A stretch of DNA of 64,000 bases, taken from assembly GCF_001905145.1 (NCBI RefSeq), contig NZ_LWLB01000023.1, positions 62,001 through 126,000 of the forward strand. Direction: 5' to 3'. The position numbers and the translations under genes were made by a program. Shown in pieces: positions 51,240 through 60,660 of this stretch; position 1 is the first letter of the stretch, and every line of letters starts with the position of its first letter. The notes under the pieces are model-generated. The model was not told the origin of the DNA. It did no database searches and worked only from the letters and a program-made list of their open reading frames with translations. This DNA comes from Nocardiopsis sp. TSRI0078. GTDB taxonomy: Bacteria; Actinomycetota; Actinomycetes; Streptosporangiales; Streptosporangiaceae.

Positions 51240-52325
51240 TCAGCCCGGATAGCACTCGACCTCGGCGGCCTTGACCCCCGCCCAGACCTCGTCCCCCCGG
51301 GTCAGGCCCAGTTCGGCCAGGGCCGCCGGACTGATGTCGGCGGCCAGGGACGGACGGCCCGCCAGGTGCACCCGCACCTGGTCTCCGAAGCGCTCGATTC
51401 CCTCCACCCTCAGCCGCCACACGTTGCGCGGGCTGCCGTGCGGGCGCCGCGGATACAGGGCCACGGCGCGCGGCGGGAAGGCCGCCAGGGCGGGGCCGTG
51501 GTGGGCCTCGTGCGCCTCCACCCGGGCGGGGCCGCCGGGCCCGTCGGCCTCCAGGGTGACGGTGGTGCCCTCGGCCGTGCCCCGGAACAGGTTCAGCCCC
51601 ACCAGGCGCGCGACATAGGCGGTGCGGGGGCGCCGAGCCACCTCGGAGGGCGGCCCCTGCTGGACCATCCCGCCGTTCTCGACGACCGCGACCCGGTCGG
51701 CGAGCACCATGGCGTCGAGCGGGTCGTGGGTGACCAGCACCGTGGCGCCGTCGAACTCCTCCAGCAGGTGGCGCAGCCGGGCGCGCACGTCGATACGGGT
51801 GCTGGCGTCCAGGGCGGCCATGGGCTCGTCCAGCAGCAGCAGGCGCGGGCGCACGGCCAGGGCGCGGGCCAGCGCCACCCGCTGGGCCTGCCCGCCGGAG
51901 AGGCCGCCCGGCCGTGAGCGGAGGTGCTCGGACAGGCCCATGTGGGCGAGCAGCCCGGCGGCGCGCTCGCGGGCCTCGGAGCGGGACAGCCCCTGGCAGC
52001 GCGGGCCGAAGGCGACGTTGTCCAGGGCACTCATGTGCGGGAAGAGCAGGTAGTCCTGGAAGACCATGCCGACGGGCCTGCGCTCCACGGGGGCGGCGGT
52101 CTGGTCGCGGCCGTCCACACGCACGTGGCCGCCGGTGAGGGGGAGCAGTCCGGCCAGGGCTCGCAGGGCCGAGGACTTGCCCGCGCCGTTGGGGCCCAGC
52201 AGGGCGAGGATCTCGCCGGGCCGGACCCGCAGGTCCACGTCCAGGGCGAAGCCGCCCCGGTTCAGGCGCAGCCGCGCGTCGAGTACGTGTGCGGGGGCTT
52301 CGGGGAGTTCGTCGGTCGGGGCCAT
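51240..52325 (-). CDS. modC: Molybdate ABC transporter ATP-binding protein
   Basis: 361 residues, the size of ModC. Walker A GPNGAGKSS, the signature LSGGQAQRVALARAL, Walker B RLLLLDEPMAALD and the switch HDPLDAM. The C-terminal 110 residues form a TOBE/Mop domain that binds molybdate. It powers the ModB permease at the membrane. ATG 52325 overlaps the modB stop by one base. The operon order is modE-like, modA, modB, modC on the minus strand. Confidence 0.92.
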   Translation of the reverse strand: MAPTDELPEAPAHVLDARLRLNRGGFALDVDLRVRPGEILALLGPNGAGKSSALRALAGLLPLTGGHVRVDGRDQTAAPVERRPVGMVFQDYLLFPHMSALDNVAFGPRCQGLSRSEARERAAGLLAHMGLSEHLRSRPGGLSGGQAQRVALARALAVRPRLLLLDEPMAALDASTRIDVRARLRHLLEEFDGATVLVTHDPLDAMVLADRVAVVENGGMVQQGPPSEVARRPRTAYVARLVGLNLFRGTAEGTTVTLEADGPGGPARVEAHEAHHGPALAAFPPRAVALYPRRPHGSPRNVWRLRVEGIERFGDQVRVHLAGRPSLAADISPAALAELGLTRGDEVWAGVKAAEVECYPG

Positions 52326-53170
52326 CAGGCGTTCGTCCACCTCTCTCGCAGGGTGGCCAGGACGGCCAGGCAGACCAGCAGCAGGACCAGGCTGAGCACG
52401 ATGGCCGCCTCGGGGTCGTGCTGCATGGCCACGTACACGGCCAGCGGCATGGTCTGCGTGGTGCCGGGGAAGTTCCCGGCGAAGGTGATGGTGGCGCCGA
52501 ACTCGCCCAGGGCCCGCGCCCAGCACAGGACCGCGCCCGCGCCGATGCCCGGCAGGACCAGGGGCAGGGTGACGCGGGCGAAGACGGTGACCCGGCCGGC
52601 GCCCAGGGTGGCGGCGGCCTCCTCGTAGCGGCGGTCCGCCCCGCGCAGCGCGCCCTCCACGCTGATCACCAGGAACGGCATGGCGACGAACACCTGGGCG
52701 AGGACGACCGCGGCGGGGGTGAAGGGGAGGGTGATCCCGAACCAGGCGTCCAGGTACCGCCCCAGGAGTCCGTTGCGGCCCAGGACCAGGAGCAGGGCCA
52801 CACCGCCGACCACGGGCGGGATCACCAGGGGGACGGTGACCAGTGCGCGCACGAGGCGGCGTCCGGGAAAGTCGGTGCGGGCCAGCAGCCAGGCCAGCGG
52901 CACCCCCAGGAGCAGGGAGAGGGCGGTGGCCGCGGTGGCGGTGGACAGCGACAGCCACAGGGCCGACAGCACCTCGGGCTCGGTGAGGCGGCCGCCCATG
53001 GTGGACCAGGGTGCGCGCACCAGCAGGCCCGCCAGGGGCAGGACGAGGAAGGCGGCGCCCAGGAGCGCGGGCAGGAGCAGCACCCACGGCGGGCGTCCGG
53101 GGCGTGCCCGCAGTGTCCGCGGCGCGCGCCCCCGCGGCGGCGCGGGGGCGGGTGTGTGCTCGGGTGTCAC
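52325..53170 (-). CDS. modB: Molybdate ABC transporter permease
   Basis: 281 residues, about six helices. The EAA loop, EEAAATLGAGRVTVFARVTLPLVLPGI, contacts the ATPase. ARALGEFGATITFAGNFPG is the ModB-type segment. GTG 53170 overlaps the modA stop, so translation is coupled. Confidence 0.93.
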   Translation of the reverse strand: MTPEHTPAPAPPRGRAPRTLRARPGRPPWVLLLPALLGAAFLVLPLAGLLVRAPWSTMGGRLTEPEVLSALWLSLSTATAATALSLLLGVPLAWLLARTDFPGRRLVRALVTVPLVIPPVVGGVALLLVLGRNGLLGRYLDAWFGITLPFTPAAVVLAQVFVAMPFLVISVEGALRGADRRYEEAAATLGAGRVTVFARVTLPLVLPGIGAGAVLCWARALGEFGATITFAGNFPGTTQTMPLAVYVAMQHDPEAAIVLSLVLLLVCLAVLATLRERWTNA

Positions 53171-53973
53171 GGCGTCTCGAACCCCGCCGCGTCGAGTGCC
53201 TCCACGCCCGTCCCGGAGCGGACCAGCTCCACCCAGTCGGCGGCGAGCCCGGCGTCGGAGGTGGCGGACACGACCCCGATGGGGTAGTCGTTGACCGCTG
53301 CTCCGGCCTCGGCGAACCCGATGCCCTCGACCCGCTCCCCCGCGGAGACGACGTCGCTGGCGTAGACGAGCCCGGCGTCGACCTCGCCGAGTTCGACCTT
53401 CGTCAGGACCGCGCGCACGTCCTCCTCGTAGGTGTCGGGGGCGACCTCCAGCCCGGCCTCCTCCAGGACCGCGGCGGCGGCCGCGCCGCAGGGGACCTCC
53501 TCGGCGCAGAAGGCGACGGTGGCGCCCCCTCCCGCGAGGTCGGACAGCTCCCGGACCCCGGCGGGGTTGCCCGGGGGCACGGCGATGCGCAGGGTGTTGG
53601 TGGCGAAGACGACACCCCGCTCACCGTGCTCCGCGGCCCAGCCGGCGTCCAGCCCCTCCCCCTCCACGACCCGGCCCATGGTGGCGGTGTCCGCGGAGGC
53701 GAAGACGTCGGCGGGGGCCCCGGAGTTGATCTGCACGGCCAGGTCGCTGCTGCCCGCGAAGTTGAGGACCACCTCGGTCCGCGGGTGCCGGTCCTCGAAC
53801 TCCCGCGCCAGACCGGTGAAGACGTCGGTGAGGGAGGCGGCGGCGAAGACGTCGAGCCGGCCGCCCGGGGCCTCCCCGGCGGAACAGGCGGTGAGGGCGA
53901 GGGCGCCCGCGGTCAGGAGGCCGGCCGTCCGGAGTGCACCGGGCGCGCGGGAGCGGAGGGGATGGTCACGCAT
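53167..53973 (-). CDS. modA: Molybdate ABC transporter substrate-binding lipoprotein
   Basis: 268 residues. A lipoprotein signal ends at LTAC (about residue 30). LDVFAAASLTDVFTGLAREFE is the ModA N-terminus and FAGSSDLAVQINSGAPADVFASAD is the oxyanion-binding region, with conserved Ser residues. It captures molybdate (or tungstate) outside the membrane. The ATG overlaps the end of the regulator gene by 8 bp. Confidence 0.93.
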   Translation of the reverse strand: MRDHPLRSRAPGALRTAGLLTAGALALTACSAGEAPGGRLDVFAAASLTDVFTGLAREFEDRHPRTEVVLNFAGSSDLAVQINSGAPADVFASADTATMGRVVEGEGLDAGWAAEHGERGVVFATNTLRIAVPPGNPAGVRELSDLAGGGATVAFCAEEVPCGAAAAAVLEEAGLEVAPDTYEEDVRAVLTKVELGEVDAGLVYASDVVSAGERVEGIGFAEAGAAVNDYPIGVVSATSDAGLAADWVELVRSGTGVEALDAAGFETP

Positions 53974-54367
53974 GGCGCCCTCCGGCGGTCTCCACGACCA
54001 CGTTGGTGGACTTGACCACCGCCGTGGCGACGCTGCCCACCTCCAGGCCCAGTTCGTCGGCGGCCTCGCGGCTCATCAGGGAGACCACCCGGTGGGGCCC
54101 GGCCTGGATCTCCACGCTGGCCATCACCCGGTCGCGGACGACCTCGGTGACCAGCCCGCGGAAGCGGTTGCGGGCCGAGGACAGGCGGCGTGCCGGGTCC
54201 TCGTCGGCTCCGGAGCGCATGAGGGCGGCGAGCTCGCCGCCGTCGATCCGGCGCCGTCCGGAGGCGTCGCGGGCGGCGGACAGGCGGCCGGAGTCGACCC
54301 ATCGGCGGACGGTGTCGGCGCTGACCCCGAGCAGGGTGGCGGCCTCACTGATCTGGAAGGTCGGCAT
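53966..54367 (-). CDS. Molybdate-responsive regulator, HTH plus TOBE domain (ModE-like)
   Basis: 133 residues. An excisionase/MerR-like helix-turn-helix (residues 3-52: ISEAATLLGVSADTVRRWVDSG) is followed by a TOBE/Mop domain (residues about 65-130: ARNRFRGLVTEVVRDRVMASVEI) that binds molybdate. It is the first gene of the mod operon and is probably its molybdate sensor. Its domain order matches short molybdopterin-binding regulators of actinobacteria rather than classic ModE. Confidence 0.88.
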   Translation of the reverse strand: MPTFQISEAATLLGVSADTVRRWVDSGRLSAARDASGRRRIDGGELAALMRSGADEDPARRLSSARNRFRGLVTEVVRDRVMASVEIQAGPHRVVSLMSREAADELGLEVGSVATAVVKSTNVVVETAGGRHA

Positions 54368-54482
54368 GAAGCCAACCTACCCTCGCACCTGCCACCCGGA
54401 AAGGGCGTTTCCGCCAGCAGATCAGTGATTTTTCGTCCGTGTTCCTGGATTATGCGACATTGCCACAGGACGCGGTCCGGCC

Positions 54483-56105
54483 TCAGCCGCGCACGTCGGC
54501 GACCTCGCCGACCGGCCCCTCGGCCCGGTAGTCGTCCAGGGCGGTGACCACGTACCCGGAGCCGTCCTCCAGCGGGGCGGTGTCGGTCAGCCCGGTACGC
54601 CCGGTGACGCCCACGAGGTGGTCCGCGGCCACGGCCGCGCAGCGCGCCTCCTCGGAACCGGTTCCGGCCGTGTCGGCGGGCAGCCGGTAGACGGCGTAGA
54701 AGCGGGCGCCCTCGACGACCTCCCACTCGACGTCGACGCGCCCCTCCACGGCCCGGGCGGTGACTCCCCCGACCGCGCCGACCAGTGGCCCCTGGTCCTC
54801 GGGGGCGTCGGAGCGCGGCGGCAGCGCGGGACGGACGTAGTGGGCCCCGGCCAGCGCGGCGTAGGCGTCGGCGGCCTGCTCGCGCAGGTCCCTGATGGAG
54901 AAGTAGACGTCGCCCTCGACCCCGGGCAGTCCGCCGGAGTAGTCGAGCTGGGTACTGAGCGCGTCCTCGCCGCGCCAGCCGTCCTCGCCCACCCGGTAGG
55001 CGGCCTGGCCGATGTACAGGTCCACGCCCGTGCCCTCGACCTCCTGGGACCACCAGTCGGCCAGGGCCTCGTAGTCGGCGGTCTCGAAGCCCCGCTCCCA
55101 GTACAGCTGCGGCGCGACGTAGTCGACCGTACCCTCCCGGATCCAGGTACGGGTGTCGGCGTACTGGGCGTCGTAGGACTGCAGGCCCGAGCTGGGCGAG
55201 CCGTCGGGGTCGGTGGAGTCGTTGCGCCAGATGCCGAACGGCGAGATCCCGAAGCTCACCCACGGCTCGGTCCGCTCGATCTCCTCGTGGACGCCGGCGA
55301 TGAGCCGGTCGACGTTGTCGCGGCGCCAGTCGCCCCGGTCGTCGAAGTCCCCGCCGTGCTCCTCCCAGGAGGCATCGTCGTCGAACTCCTCACCGTCCTT
55401 GGGATAGGGGTAGAAGAAGTCGTCGAAGTGCACGCCGTCGACGTCGTAGCGCTCCACCACGTCCATGATCACGCGGGTCACCCACGCGCGGACCTCGGGG
55501 TTGCCGGGGTCGAGGTAGGCCTCGTCCCCGTAGTCCACCAGCCATGCGGGGTTGCGCCTGGCCGGATGCTCCTCGGCCAGGTTCTCCACGTCGGGGTCCT
55601 GGAATCCGACCCGGTAGGGGTTGAACCAGGCGTGCAGCTCCAGTCCCCGCTCGTGCGCCCCGGCCACGGCGTACTCCAGCGGGTCGTAGCCGGGGTCGCC
55701 GCCCTGCTCACCCGTGAGGTAGCGCGCCCACGGCTCCAGTTCCGAGGCGTACACGGCGTCGGCCGTGGGACGCACGTGCAGGAAGACCGCGTTGAGGCCC
55801 ATGCCGGCGGCGGCGTCGAGGTGGGAGTCGAGCTCGGCCTTCTGCTCCTCGGCGGACAGGCCCGGCTCGGAGGGCCAGTCGATGTTGCGGACCGTGGTCA
55901 GCCACGCCCCGCGCATCCGGCGCTTGTCCCCCTCGTCCCCGCACCGCACCGGCGCCGCCGCCCCGGCCTGGCCGGCGGCCTCGGGGGACTCCTCGTCGGC
56001 GCCCGGCGAGGTGCACCCCGCCAGCAGGGCGGCGGCAGCGGCGGCCGTCGCCGCCCACCGGAGCGCGGCGCGCGTCGAAGGGACGGCACGTGCCACTGGG
56101 TCCAT
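54483..56105 (-). CDS. GHL10-type glycoside hydrolase-like lipoprotein (DUF187/YngK family)
   Basis: 540 residues. A lipoprotein signal peptide ends at LLAGC (C31). RGAWLTTVRNIDWPSEPGLS is the GHL10 N-terminus; LHAWFNPYRV and YDVDGVHFDDFFYPYP form the TIM-barrel core, where the D-D pair is a candidate acid/nucleophile. The C-terminal 100 residues form an Ig/FnIII-like domain. Related proteins act on peptidoglycan-derived or other cell-surface glycans. GGAGG precedes the ATG. It is divergent from the isochorismate synthase gene. Confidence 0.88.
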   Translation of the reverse strand: MDPVARAVPSTRAALRWAATAAAAAALLAGCTSPGADEESPEAAGQAGAAAPVRCGDEGDKRRMRGAWLTTVRNIDWPSEPGLSAEEQKAELDSHLDAAAGMGLNAVFLHVRPTADAVYASELEPWARYLTGEQGGDPGYDPLEYAVAGAHERGLELHAWFNPYRVGFQDPDVENLAEEHPARRNPAWLVDYGDEAYLDPGNPEVRAWVTRVIMDVVERYDVDGVHFDDFFYPYPKDGEEFDDDASWEEHGGDFDDRGDWRRDNVDRLIAGVHEEIERTEPWVSFGISPFGIWRNDSTDPDGSPSSGLQSYDAQYADTRTWIREGTVDYVAPQLYWERGFETADYEALADWWSQEVEGTGVDLYIGQAAYRVGEDGWRGEDALSTQLDYSGGLPGVEGDVYFSIRDLREQAADAYAALAGAHYVRPALPPRSDAPEDQGPLVGAVGGVTARAVEGRVDVEWEVVEGARFYAVYRLPADTAGTGSEEARCAAVAADHLVGVTGRTGLTDTAPLEDGSGYVVTALDDYRAEGPVGEVADVRG

Positions 56106-56420
56106 GGGGCTGGCCTCCTCCGGGGGTCGTCGCGCACCGCCGTCACCATGGCGCCGCGCCGCGAACCAGATTAGGCCAGGACGTCAATTTTCGGACACGG
56201 TTCAGCCAATCCGTGGACAACCCCGCACGTCCCGGCCCCTGTGATCGTCCCCACCGTCCGACGGCGCGCCGGCGCGAGGGGCCGCGAGACCTCGCCTCTC
56301 CCCCGAAAACGGCAGAGAATCCGTTTCGTGCACAACTCCGGCACGGGGCCACAGTGCGCGGCGCACCACCTCCCCCTCGGCAGAACCGGACACACCGTCA
56401 CAGACAAGGTTCTAGACTCG
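56106..56420. other. 315-bp divergent intergenic region
   Basis: It holds the GGAGG site of the minus-strand GHL10 gene and the TAGACT -10 element (56413-56418) of the isochorismate synthase gene. TTGACG and TAATCT occur on the minus strand but 8 bp apart, too close to form one promoter. No gene or repeat was found. Confidence 0.55.
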
Positions 56421-57716
56421 ATGACCGTGAACGCCGCCCTGAGCCCGCCCCACCTGTTCGTCCGCACCGTAGCCCTGCCCGAGGACACCTCCAGCCTGGT
56501 GCGGTACCTACCCGCCGACTCGCCCCTGGCCTGGCTGACCGGCGGCGAGGGGATCGTGGGCTGGGGACGGGCCGCACGGCTGGAACTGGACGGCGACCCC
56601 GGCGCGGCCGACCCCACCGACACCACCCGCTTCACCGAGGCGGCCCGCTGGGTGGACGGCCTCACGGAGCGGTCCGAGGTCCGGGACGAGGTGGACCGGC
56701 CGGGCACAGGCCTGGTCGCCTTCGGCACGTTCTCCTTCTCCCCCGCCTCCGGGGGCTCGTCCCTGGTGGTGCCCCGCGTACTCCTCGGACGGCGCGACGG
56801 TCGCACCTGGCTGACCACCGTCACCGACCGGCCGGGGGACCACGCGCCCGAGCCGCCGCGCCCCGCCCCCGCTCCGCGGCCGGTGGGCCCGGTCTCCTGG
56901 AGCCGGGGGTCGCTGACCGACGAGCGGTGGACGGCCGCCGTGGCCGACACCGTCGAGCGCATCCGCGCCGGAGAGCTCGACAAGGCCGTGCTGGCGCGCG
57001 ACGCCTTCGCCGACGCCGACTCCCCCATCGACGTGCGCACCCTGCTGGAGCGGCTGCGCCTGCGCTTTCCCAGCTGCTTCACCTTCTCCGTGGACGGCAT
57101 GGTCGGAGCCACTCCCGAGCTGCTGATGCGCCGCGAGGGCGACCGGCTCACCTCCCTGGTCCTGGCCGGGACCCGCCCCCGGGGCGGGGACGCCGACAGC
57201 GACCGGGCCCTGGCCGAGGAACTGCTGGCCTCGGCCAAGGACGTGGACGAGCACCGCATGGCCGTGGACTCCCTGCGCGCCTCGCTGGGACCGCTCACCG
57301 AGGAGCTGGACGTGCCCGAGCGGCCCCGCCTGCTCGCCCTCGCCAACGTGCAGCACCTGGCCACCCCCGCGCACGCACGCCTGTCCCCCGGGGTGTCGGC
57401 GCTGGACGCGGTCGCCGCCCTGCACCCCACCGCCGCCGTGGGCGGCACCCCCACCGCCGCGGCCATGCGGCTGATCGACGAGGTCGAGGGCATGGACCGG
57501 GGCGGCTACGCCGGTCCGGTGGGATGGCTGGACGGGGCGGGCAACTCCGAATGGGGCATCGCCCTGCGCTGCGCCCGCGTGGACGGCGCGCGCGCCCGGC
57601 TCTTCGCCGGGGGCGGCATCGTCTCCCGGTCGGACCCGCGCTCGGAACTGGCCGAGACCGAGTCCAAGTTCCGGGTGATGCGCGAGGCCCTCACCGACCA
57701 CGAACCCCGGCCCTGA
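56421..57716 (+). CDS. menF: Isochorismate synthase
   Basis: 431 residues. It converts chorismate to isochorismate. The chorismate-binding domain occupies the C-terminal 260 residues: AVLARDAFADADSPID, TFSVDGMVGATPELLMRR, LAGTRPRGGDADSDRALAEELLASAKDVDEH and AALHPTAAVGGTPTAAAM with the catalytic region GGYAGPVGWLDGAGNSEWGIAL. The start is uncertain: ATG 56421 is 2 nt after TAGACT, so a leaderless transcript would fit GTG 56427 better. The product could feed menaquinone or a catecholate siderophore; no other men or dhb gene is present here. Confidence 0.9.
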   Translation: MTVNAALSPPHLFVRTVALPEDTSSLVRYLPADSPLAWLTGGEGIVGWGRAARLELDGDPGAADPTDTTRFTEAARWVDGLTERSEVRDEVDRPGTGLVAFGTFSFSPASGGSSLVVPRVLLGRRDGRTWLTTVTDRPGDHAPEPPRPAPAPRPVGPVSWSRGSLTDERWTAAVADTVERIRAGELDKAVLARDAFADADSPIDVRTLLERLRLRFPSCFTFSVDGMVGATPELLMRREGDRLTSLVLAGTRPRGGDADSDRALAEELLASAKDVDEHRMAVDSLRASLGPLTEELDVPERPRLLALANVQHLATPAHARLSPGVSALDAVAALHPTAAVGGTPTAAAMRLIDEVEGMDRGGYAGPVGWLDGAGNSEWGIALRCARVDGARARLFAGGGIVSRSDPRSELAETESKFRVMREALTDHEPRP

Positions 57717-57762
57717 GCACGGTTTCACGTTCCCGAAACACGGCACCGCTAGCTTTGCGCGC

Positions 57763-58212
57763 ATGCGCATCGACATGGTCCCCTGGGACGATCCCGACGC
57801 CGGCGCACTGCGGGCCGGGCAGCGGGCGGAGATCGCCCAACGCTACGGCACCCCCGACTCCGAGCCCGGTGTGGCGCCCTCGGCCGACGACATCGCGGTG
57901 TTCGTGGTGGCCCGCGACGGCCAGGGCACGGCCGTGGGCTGCGGCGGCCTGCGCGACCTCGGCGACGGGGCGGGCGAGGTCAAGCGGATGTACGTACTGC
58001 CCGAGCGGCGGGGTTCGGGCGCGGCCCCGCTGGTCCTGGCGGCTCTGGAGGAGTGGGCCCGCGAGCGCGGCTGGAGGTGCCTGCGCCTGGAGACGGGCGA
58101 CCGCCAGCCCGACGCCGTGCGCTTCTACACCCGCGCGGGCTACACGCCCATCCCGGGGTTCGGCGCCTACGCCGGATCACCGTCCTCGCTCTGCTTCGAG
58201 AAGGGCCTCTGA
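57763..58212 (+). CDS. GNAT family N-acetyltransferase
   Basis: 149 residues. GCGGLRDLGDGAGEVKRMYVLPERRGSG is split by the motif; the acetyl-CoA loop is RGSGAAPLVLAALEEWA. LETGDRQPDAVRFYTRAGYTPIPGFG is the typical C-terminal GNAT segment. Substrate unknown. The ATG at 57763 is 7 nt after TAGCTT (57750-57755), so probably leaderless. Confidence 0.87.
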   Translation: MRIDMVPWDDPDAGALRAGQRAEIAQRYGTPDSEPGVAPSADDIAVFVVARDGQGTAVGCGGLRDLGDGAGEVKRMYVLPERRGSGAAPLVLAALEEWARERGWRCLRLETGDRQPDAVRFYTRAGYTPIPGFGAYAGSPSSLCFEKGL

Positions 58213-58227
58213 GCCGGAGCAAGGAGA

Positions 58228-58267
58228 ACCGGCCCCGGCAGCCCCCACGATGGAAGCCGGGGCCGGT
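58228..58267. terminator. Bidirectional hairpin between convergent genes
   Basis: Perfect 12-bp stem (58228-58239 with 58256-58267) with a 16-nt loop, between the GNAT gene and the PhoX gene stop. Confidence 0.7.
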
Positions 58268-58286
58268 GGTCTACCGGGCCGGACCG

Positions 58287-60311
58287 CTACCTGCCCACCT
58301 GGCGTCCCGCCTTGTGCCAGATGCACACCACGGACGGGCGGGGCATGTCGCCGTCGGGCCAGGTGCTGGTGGGCGCCTCGAAGGTACCGTTGTCCCCCGG
58401 GTGCTGCGGGGCCAGGAACACCGTCCTGCTGTCCTTCGTGATGAAGGGGCCGCACGCCTCGGCACTGACCGGAACGGTCGCGAAGGTCTTGAGCTCACCC
58501 CGGAAGCGGCCCTCGACCGGCATGACGTGCAGGCCGTCGTTGATCCCCAGGGAGCCGGGCTGGCCGTCGGTGGAGATCCACAGGTTGCCGTCCTTGTCGA
58601 AGGTCAGGTTGTCCGGGGACGAGATCGGCATGACCTTGGACTTGTCGAAGCCCGCGTAGTAGGTGTCGTCGTCCTCGGGGTTCCCGCACACCAGCGGCAC
58701 GTTCCAGGAGAACGCGGTGGCCGCGGCGTCGTCGCCCTCCTCGACGATCTCCAGGATGTGGCCGTACCGGTTGGGGCCGCGCGGGTTGGGCTCGTCGGCC
58801 TGGCCGGGCTCACGCGCGGAGTTGTTGGTCAGCGCGCAGTAGACCTTGCCGGTGACCGGGCTGCACTCGAAGTCCTCGGGCCGGTCCATCTTGGTGGCGC
58901 CCGCGGTGTCGGCGGCCAGACGGGTGTGGACGAGGACCTCGGCGACGCTGAAGCCGTCGACGAAGCTCTCGGTGTCGGTGCACAGCGCGATCCACTCACC
59001 GGAGCCGTCGAACTCGCCGTCGGCGGGCAGGGAGCCGGAGCCGTCGATCTCCCCGGCGGGGCTGTTGCCGCTCAGGCGCGCCACGTACAGGGTGCCCGAG
59101 TCCAGCAGGGTGAGGTTGTGGCGCCGGGAGCCCTCGACGTACTTCTTGGCGCTGACGAACTTGTACATGTAGTCGAAGCGCTCGTCGTCGCCCATGTAGA
59201 CCACGACCCGGCCGTCCTCGGCCAGGCGGCTGTTGGCGCCCTCGTGCTTGAAGCGGCCGAGCATGGTGTGCTTGCGCGGCTCGGACCCGGGGTCGAGCGG
59301 GTCGATCTCCACGATGTAGCCGAAGCGGTTGGCCTCGTTGGGGTGCTTGGCCAGGTCGAAGCGCTCCTCGAAGCGCTCCCAGCGGCGCCCGGAGGGTCCG
59401 GTGCCGAGGCCGTAGCGGCGGGTCTCGGCGGTCCCGGGACCGTTGGCGAAGTACTGGTGGAAGTTCTCCTCGGCGGTGAGGAAGGTCCCCCAGGGGGTCA
59501 TCCCGCCCGCGCAGTTGTTGAGCATGCCCCGGACCAGCGTTCCGGTGGGGTCCTCCGCGGTCCTGAGCAGCTCGTGCCCGGCGGCGGGGCCGGTCAGGCG
59601 CATGGGGGTGTCGGTGGTGATCCGGCGGTTGAAGGAGCGCTCGCCCCCGGACAGCACCCACTTGCCGGTGCCGCCCTCGCGCTCCAGCTCGACGAGGGAG
59701 CCGCCGTGGGCGGCCATGGTGATGCGGACCTGCTCCTCGGTGGCCGAGGCCCCGTCGGTGTAGTCGGGGAACATGATGTGTTCGTTGGTGTACTCGTGGT
59801 TGACCCACATCAGCGCGTGGTCGTCGTCTAGCTGGTGGAAGCCGACGTAGTCGCAGTTGTAGCCGAACTGCTGGGCCTGGGCCTCGGCGCTCTGGCCGTG
59901 CACGTCGAACTCGGGGGCACCGGGGAGGACGGGGTCGCCCCAGCGGATGACGACGTGCTGTTCGTAGCCCTTGGGGATGGTGACCTTGTCGTCGGTGTTG
60001 GGCTGCACGCTCTTGAAGGTGGGCCGCGGCGAGGGGTGGGGGCGGCCCGGGCCGCGCGGGTCAGCGGCGACGGAGCCGGACACGGCCAGCCCGAATGCTC
60101 CGGCCCCGGCGGTAACCGCTCCGGCGCGCAGCGCGGTGCGGCGGGAGAGCGCCTTGGCGAAGATGTCGCCGAAGTAGGAGTTGTCACTGGTGTTGGGTGC
60201 GGGGTGGAAACAGGCGTCGCCACAGCGCAGTCGACACGTTGCGCGGGAACGGCCGCCCCCGACCTGACCGATCAACGGCAGTGGGCGGCGGCGGGGCGCG
60301 GATTCGGGCAC
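58287..60311 (-). CDS. phoX: PhoX-type alkaline phosphatase (DUF839), Tat-exported
   Basis: 674 residues, the size of PhoX-like enzymes. CRLRCGDACFHPAPNTSDN is the family N-terminus and SRRTALRAGAVTAGAGAF the Tat signal. Core motifs include NHEYTNEH, NNCAGGMTPWGTFLTAEENFH and GRVVVYMGDDERFDYMYKF, which carry Ca/Fe ligands in known PhoX. Removes phosphate from organic esters outside the cell. GTG 60311 is selected since AAGGAGAA precedes it; longer versions lack coding bias. The PHO box upstream supports phosphate control. Confidence 0.93.
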   Translation of the reverse strand: MPESAPRRRPLPLIGQVGGGRSRATCRLRCGDACFHPAPNTSDNSYFGDIFAKALSRRTALRAGAVTAGAGAFGLAVSGSVAADPRGPGRPHPSPRPTFKSVQPNTDDKVTIPKGYEQHVVIRWGDPVLPGAPEFDVHGQSAEAQAQQFGYNCDYVGFHQLDDDHALMWVNHEYTNEHIMFPDYTDGASATEEQVRITMAAHGGSLVELEREGGTGKWVLSGGERSFNRRITTDTPMRLTGPAAGHELLRTAEDPTGTLVRGMLNNCAGGMTPWGTFLTAEENFHQYFANGPGTAETRRYGLGTGPSGRRWERFEERFDLAKHPNEANRFGYIVEIDPLDPGSEPRKHTMLGRFKHEGANSRLAEDGRVVVYMGDDERFDYMYKFVSAKKYVEGSRRHNLTLLDSGTLYVARLSGNSPAGEIDGSGSLPADGEFDGSGEWIALCTDTESFVDGFSVAEVLVHTRLAADTAGATKMDRPEDFECSPVTGKVYCALTNNSAREPGQADEPNPRGPNRYGHILEIVEEGDDAAATAFSWNVPLVCGNPEDDDTYYAGFDKSKVMPISSPDNLTFDKDGNLWISTDGQPGSLGINDGLHVMPVEGRFRGELKTFATVPVSAEACGPFITKDSRTVFLAPQHPGDNGTFEAPTSTWPDGDMPRPSVVCIWHKAGRQVGR

Positions 60312-60439
60312 ACCTTCTCCTTGGGGATCGTGCTGGTCCGCGTGCTCCGGCCGGTGCGGGTCGAACCGGGACGCGCGGCTTCTCCAGGTCCGGCGGGTTC
60401 GCCGCCGGTCGCTCTCGACCTTGGCCGAGGTTCCGCACG

Positions 60440-60461
60440 CACGGGTGAAACCGAGGTGAAC
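60440..60461 (-). promoter_or_regulatory. PHO box (PhoP-binding direct repeats) before phoX
   Basis: On the minus strand GTTCACCTCGG is followed directly by TTTCACCCGTG, two 11-nt direct repeats of the streptomycete PhoP site (GTTCACC plus four bases). It lies 129 bp before the phoX start. Nothing else of note is seen in the 60312-60660 gap apart from AT-rich sequence near 60500-60540. Confidence 0.78.
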
Positions 60462-60660
60462 GCCCCTACAACTCCGGCACATTCCCTGGTGTGTCACTCT
60501 CCAGGGTTGTATGAACACACACTGTCGGTCCTGGTGGTGATCATGACCTGTGCGGACCCGCCCGATCCACATGACACGCCCGGAAAGATCCCCGAATGTA
60601 CTTCATGCCCCGCGTTTCGGCGTCCCCGGGCCGGCTTCCGTCCCCGGGGACGCCCCGCTC

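Noticed and set aside
58053..59831. 592-codon plus-strand frame over phoX
   Set aside because: Shadow of phoX; Val/Gly/His-rich composition and no recognisable fold.
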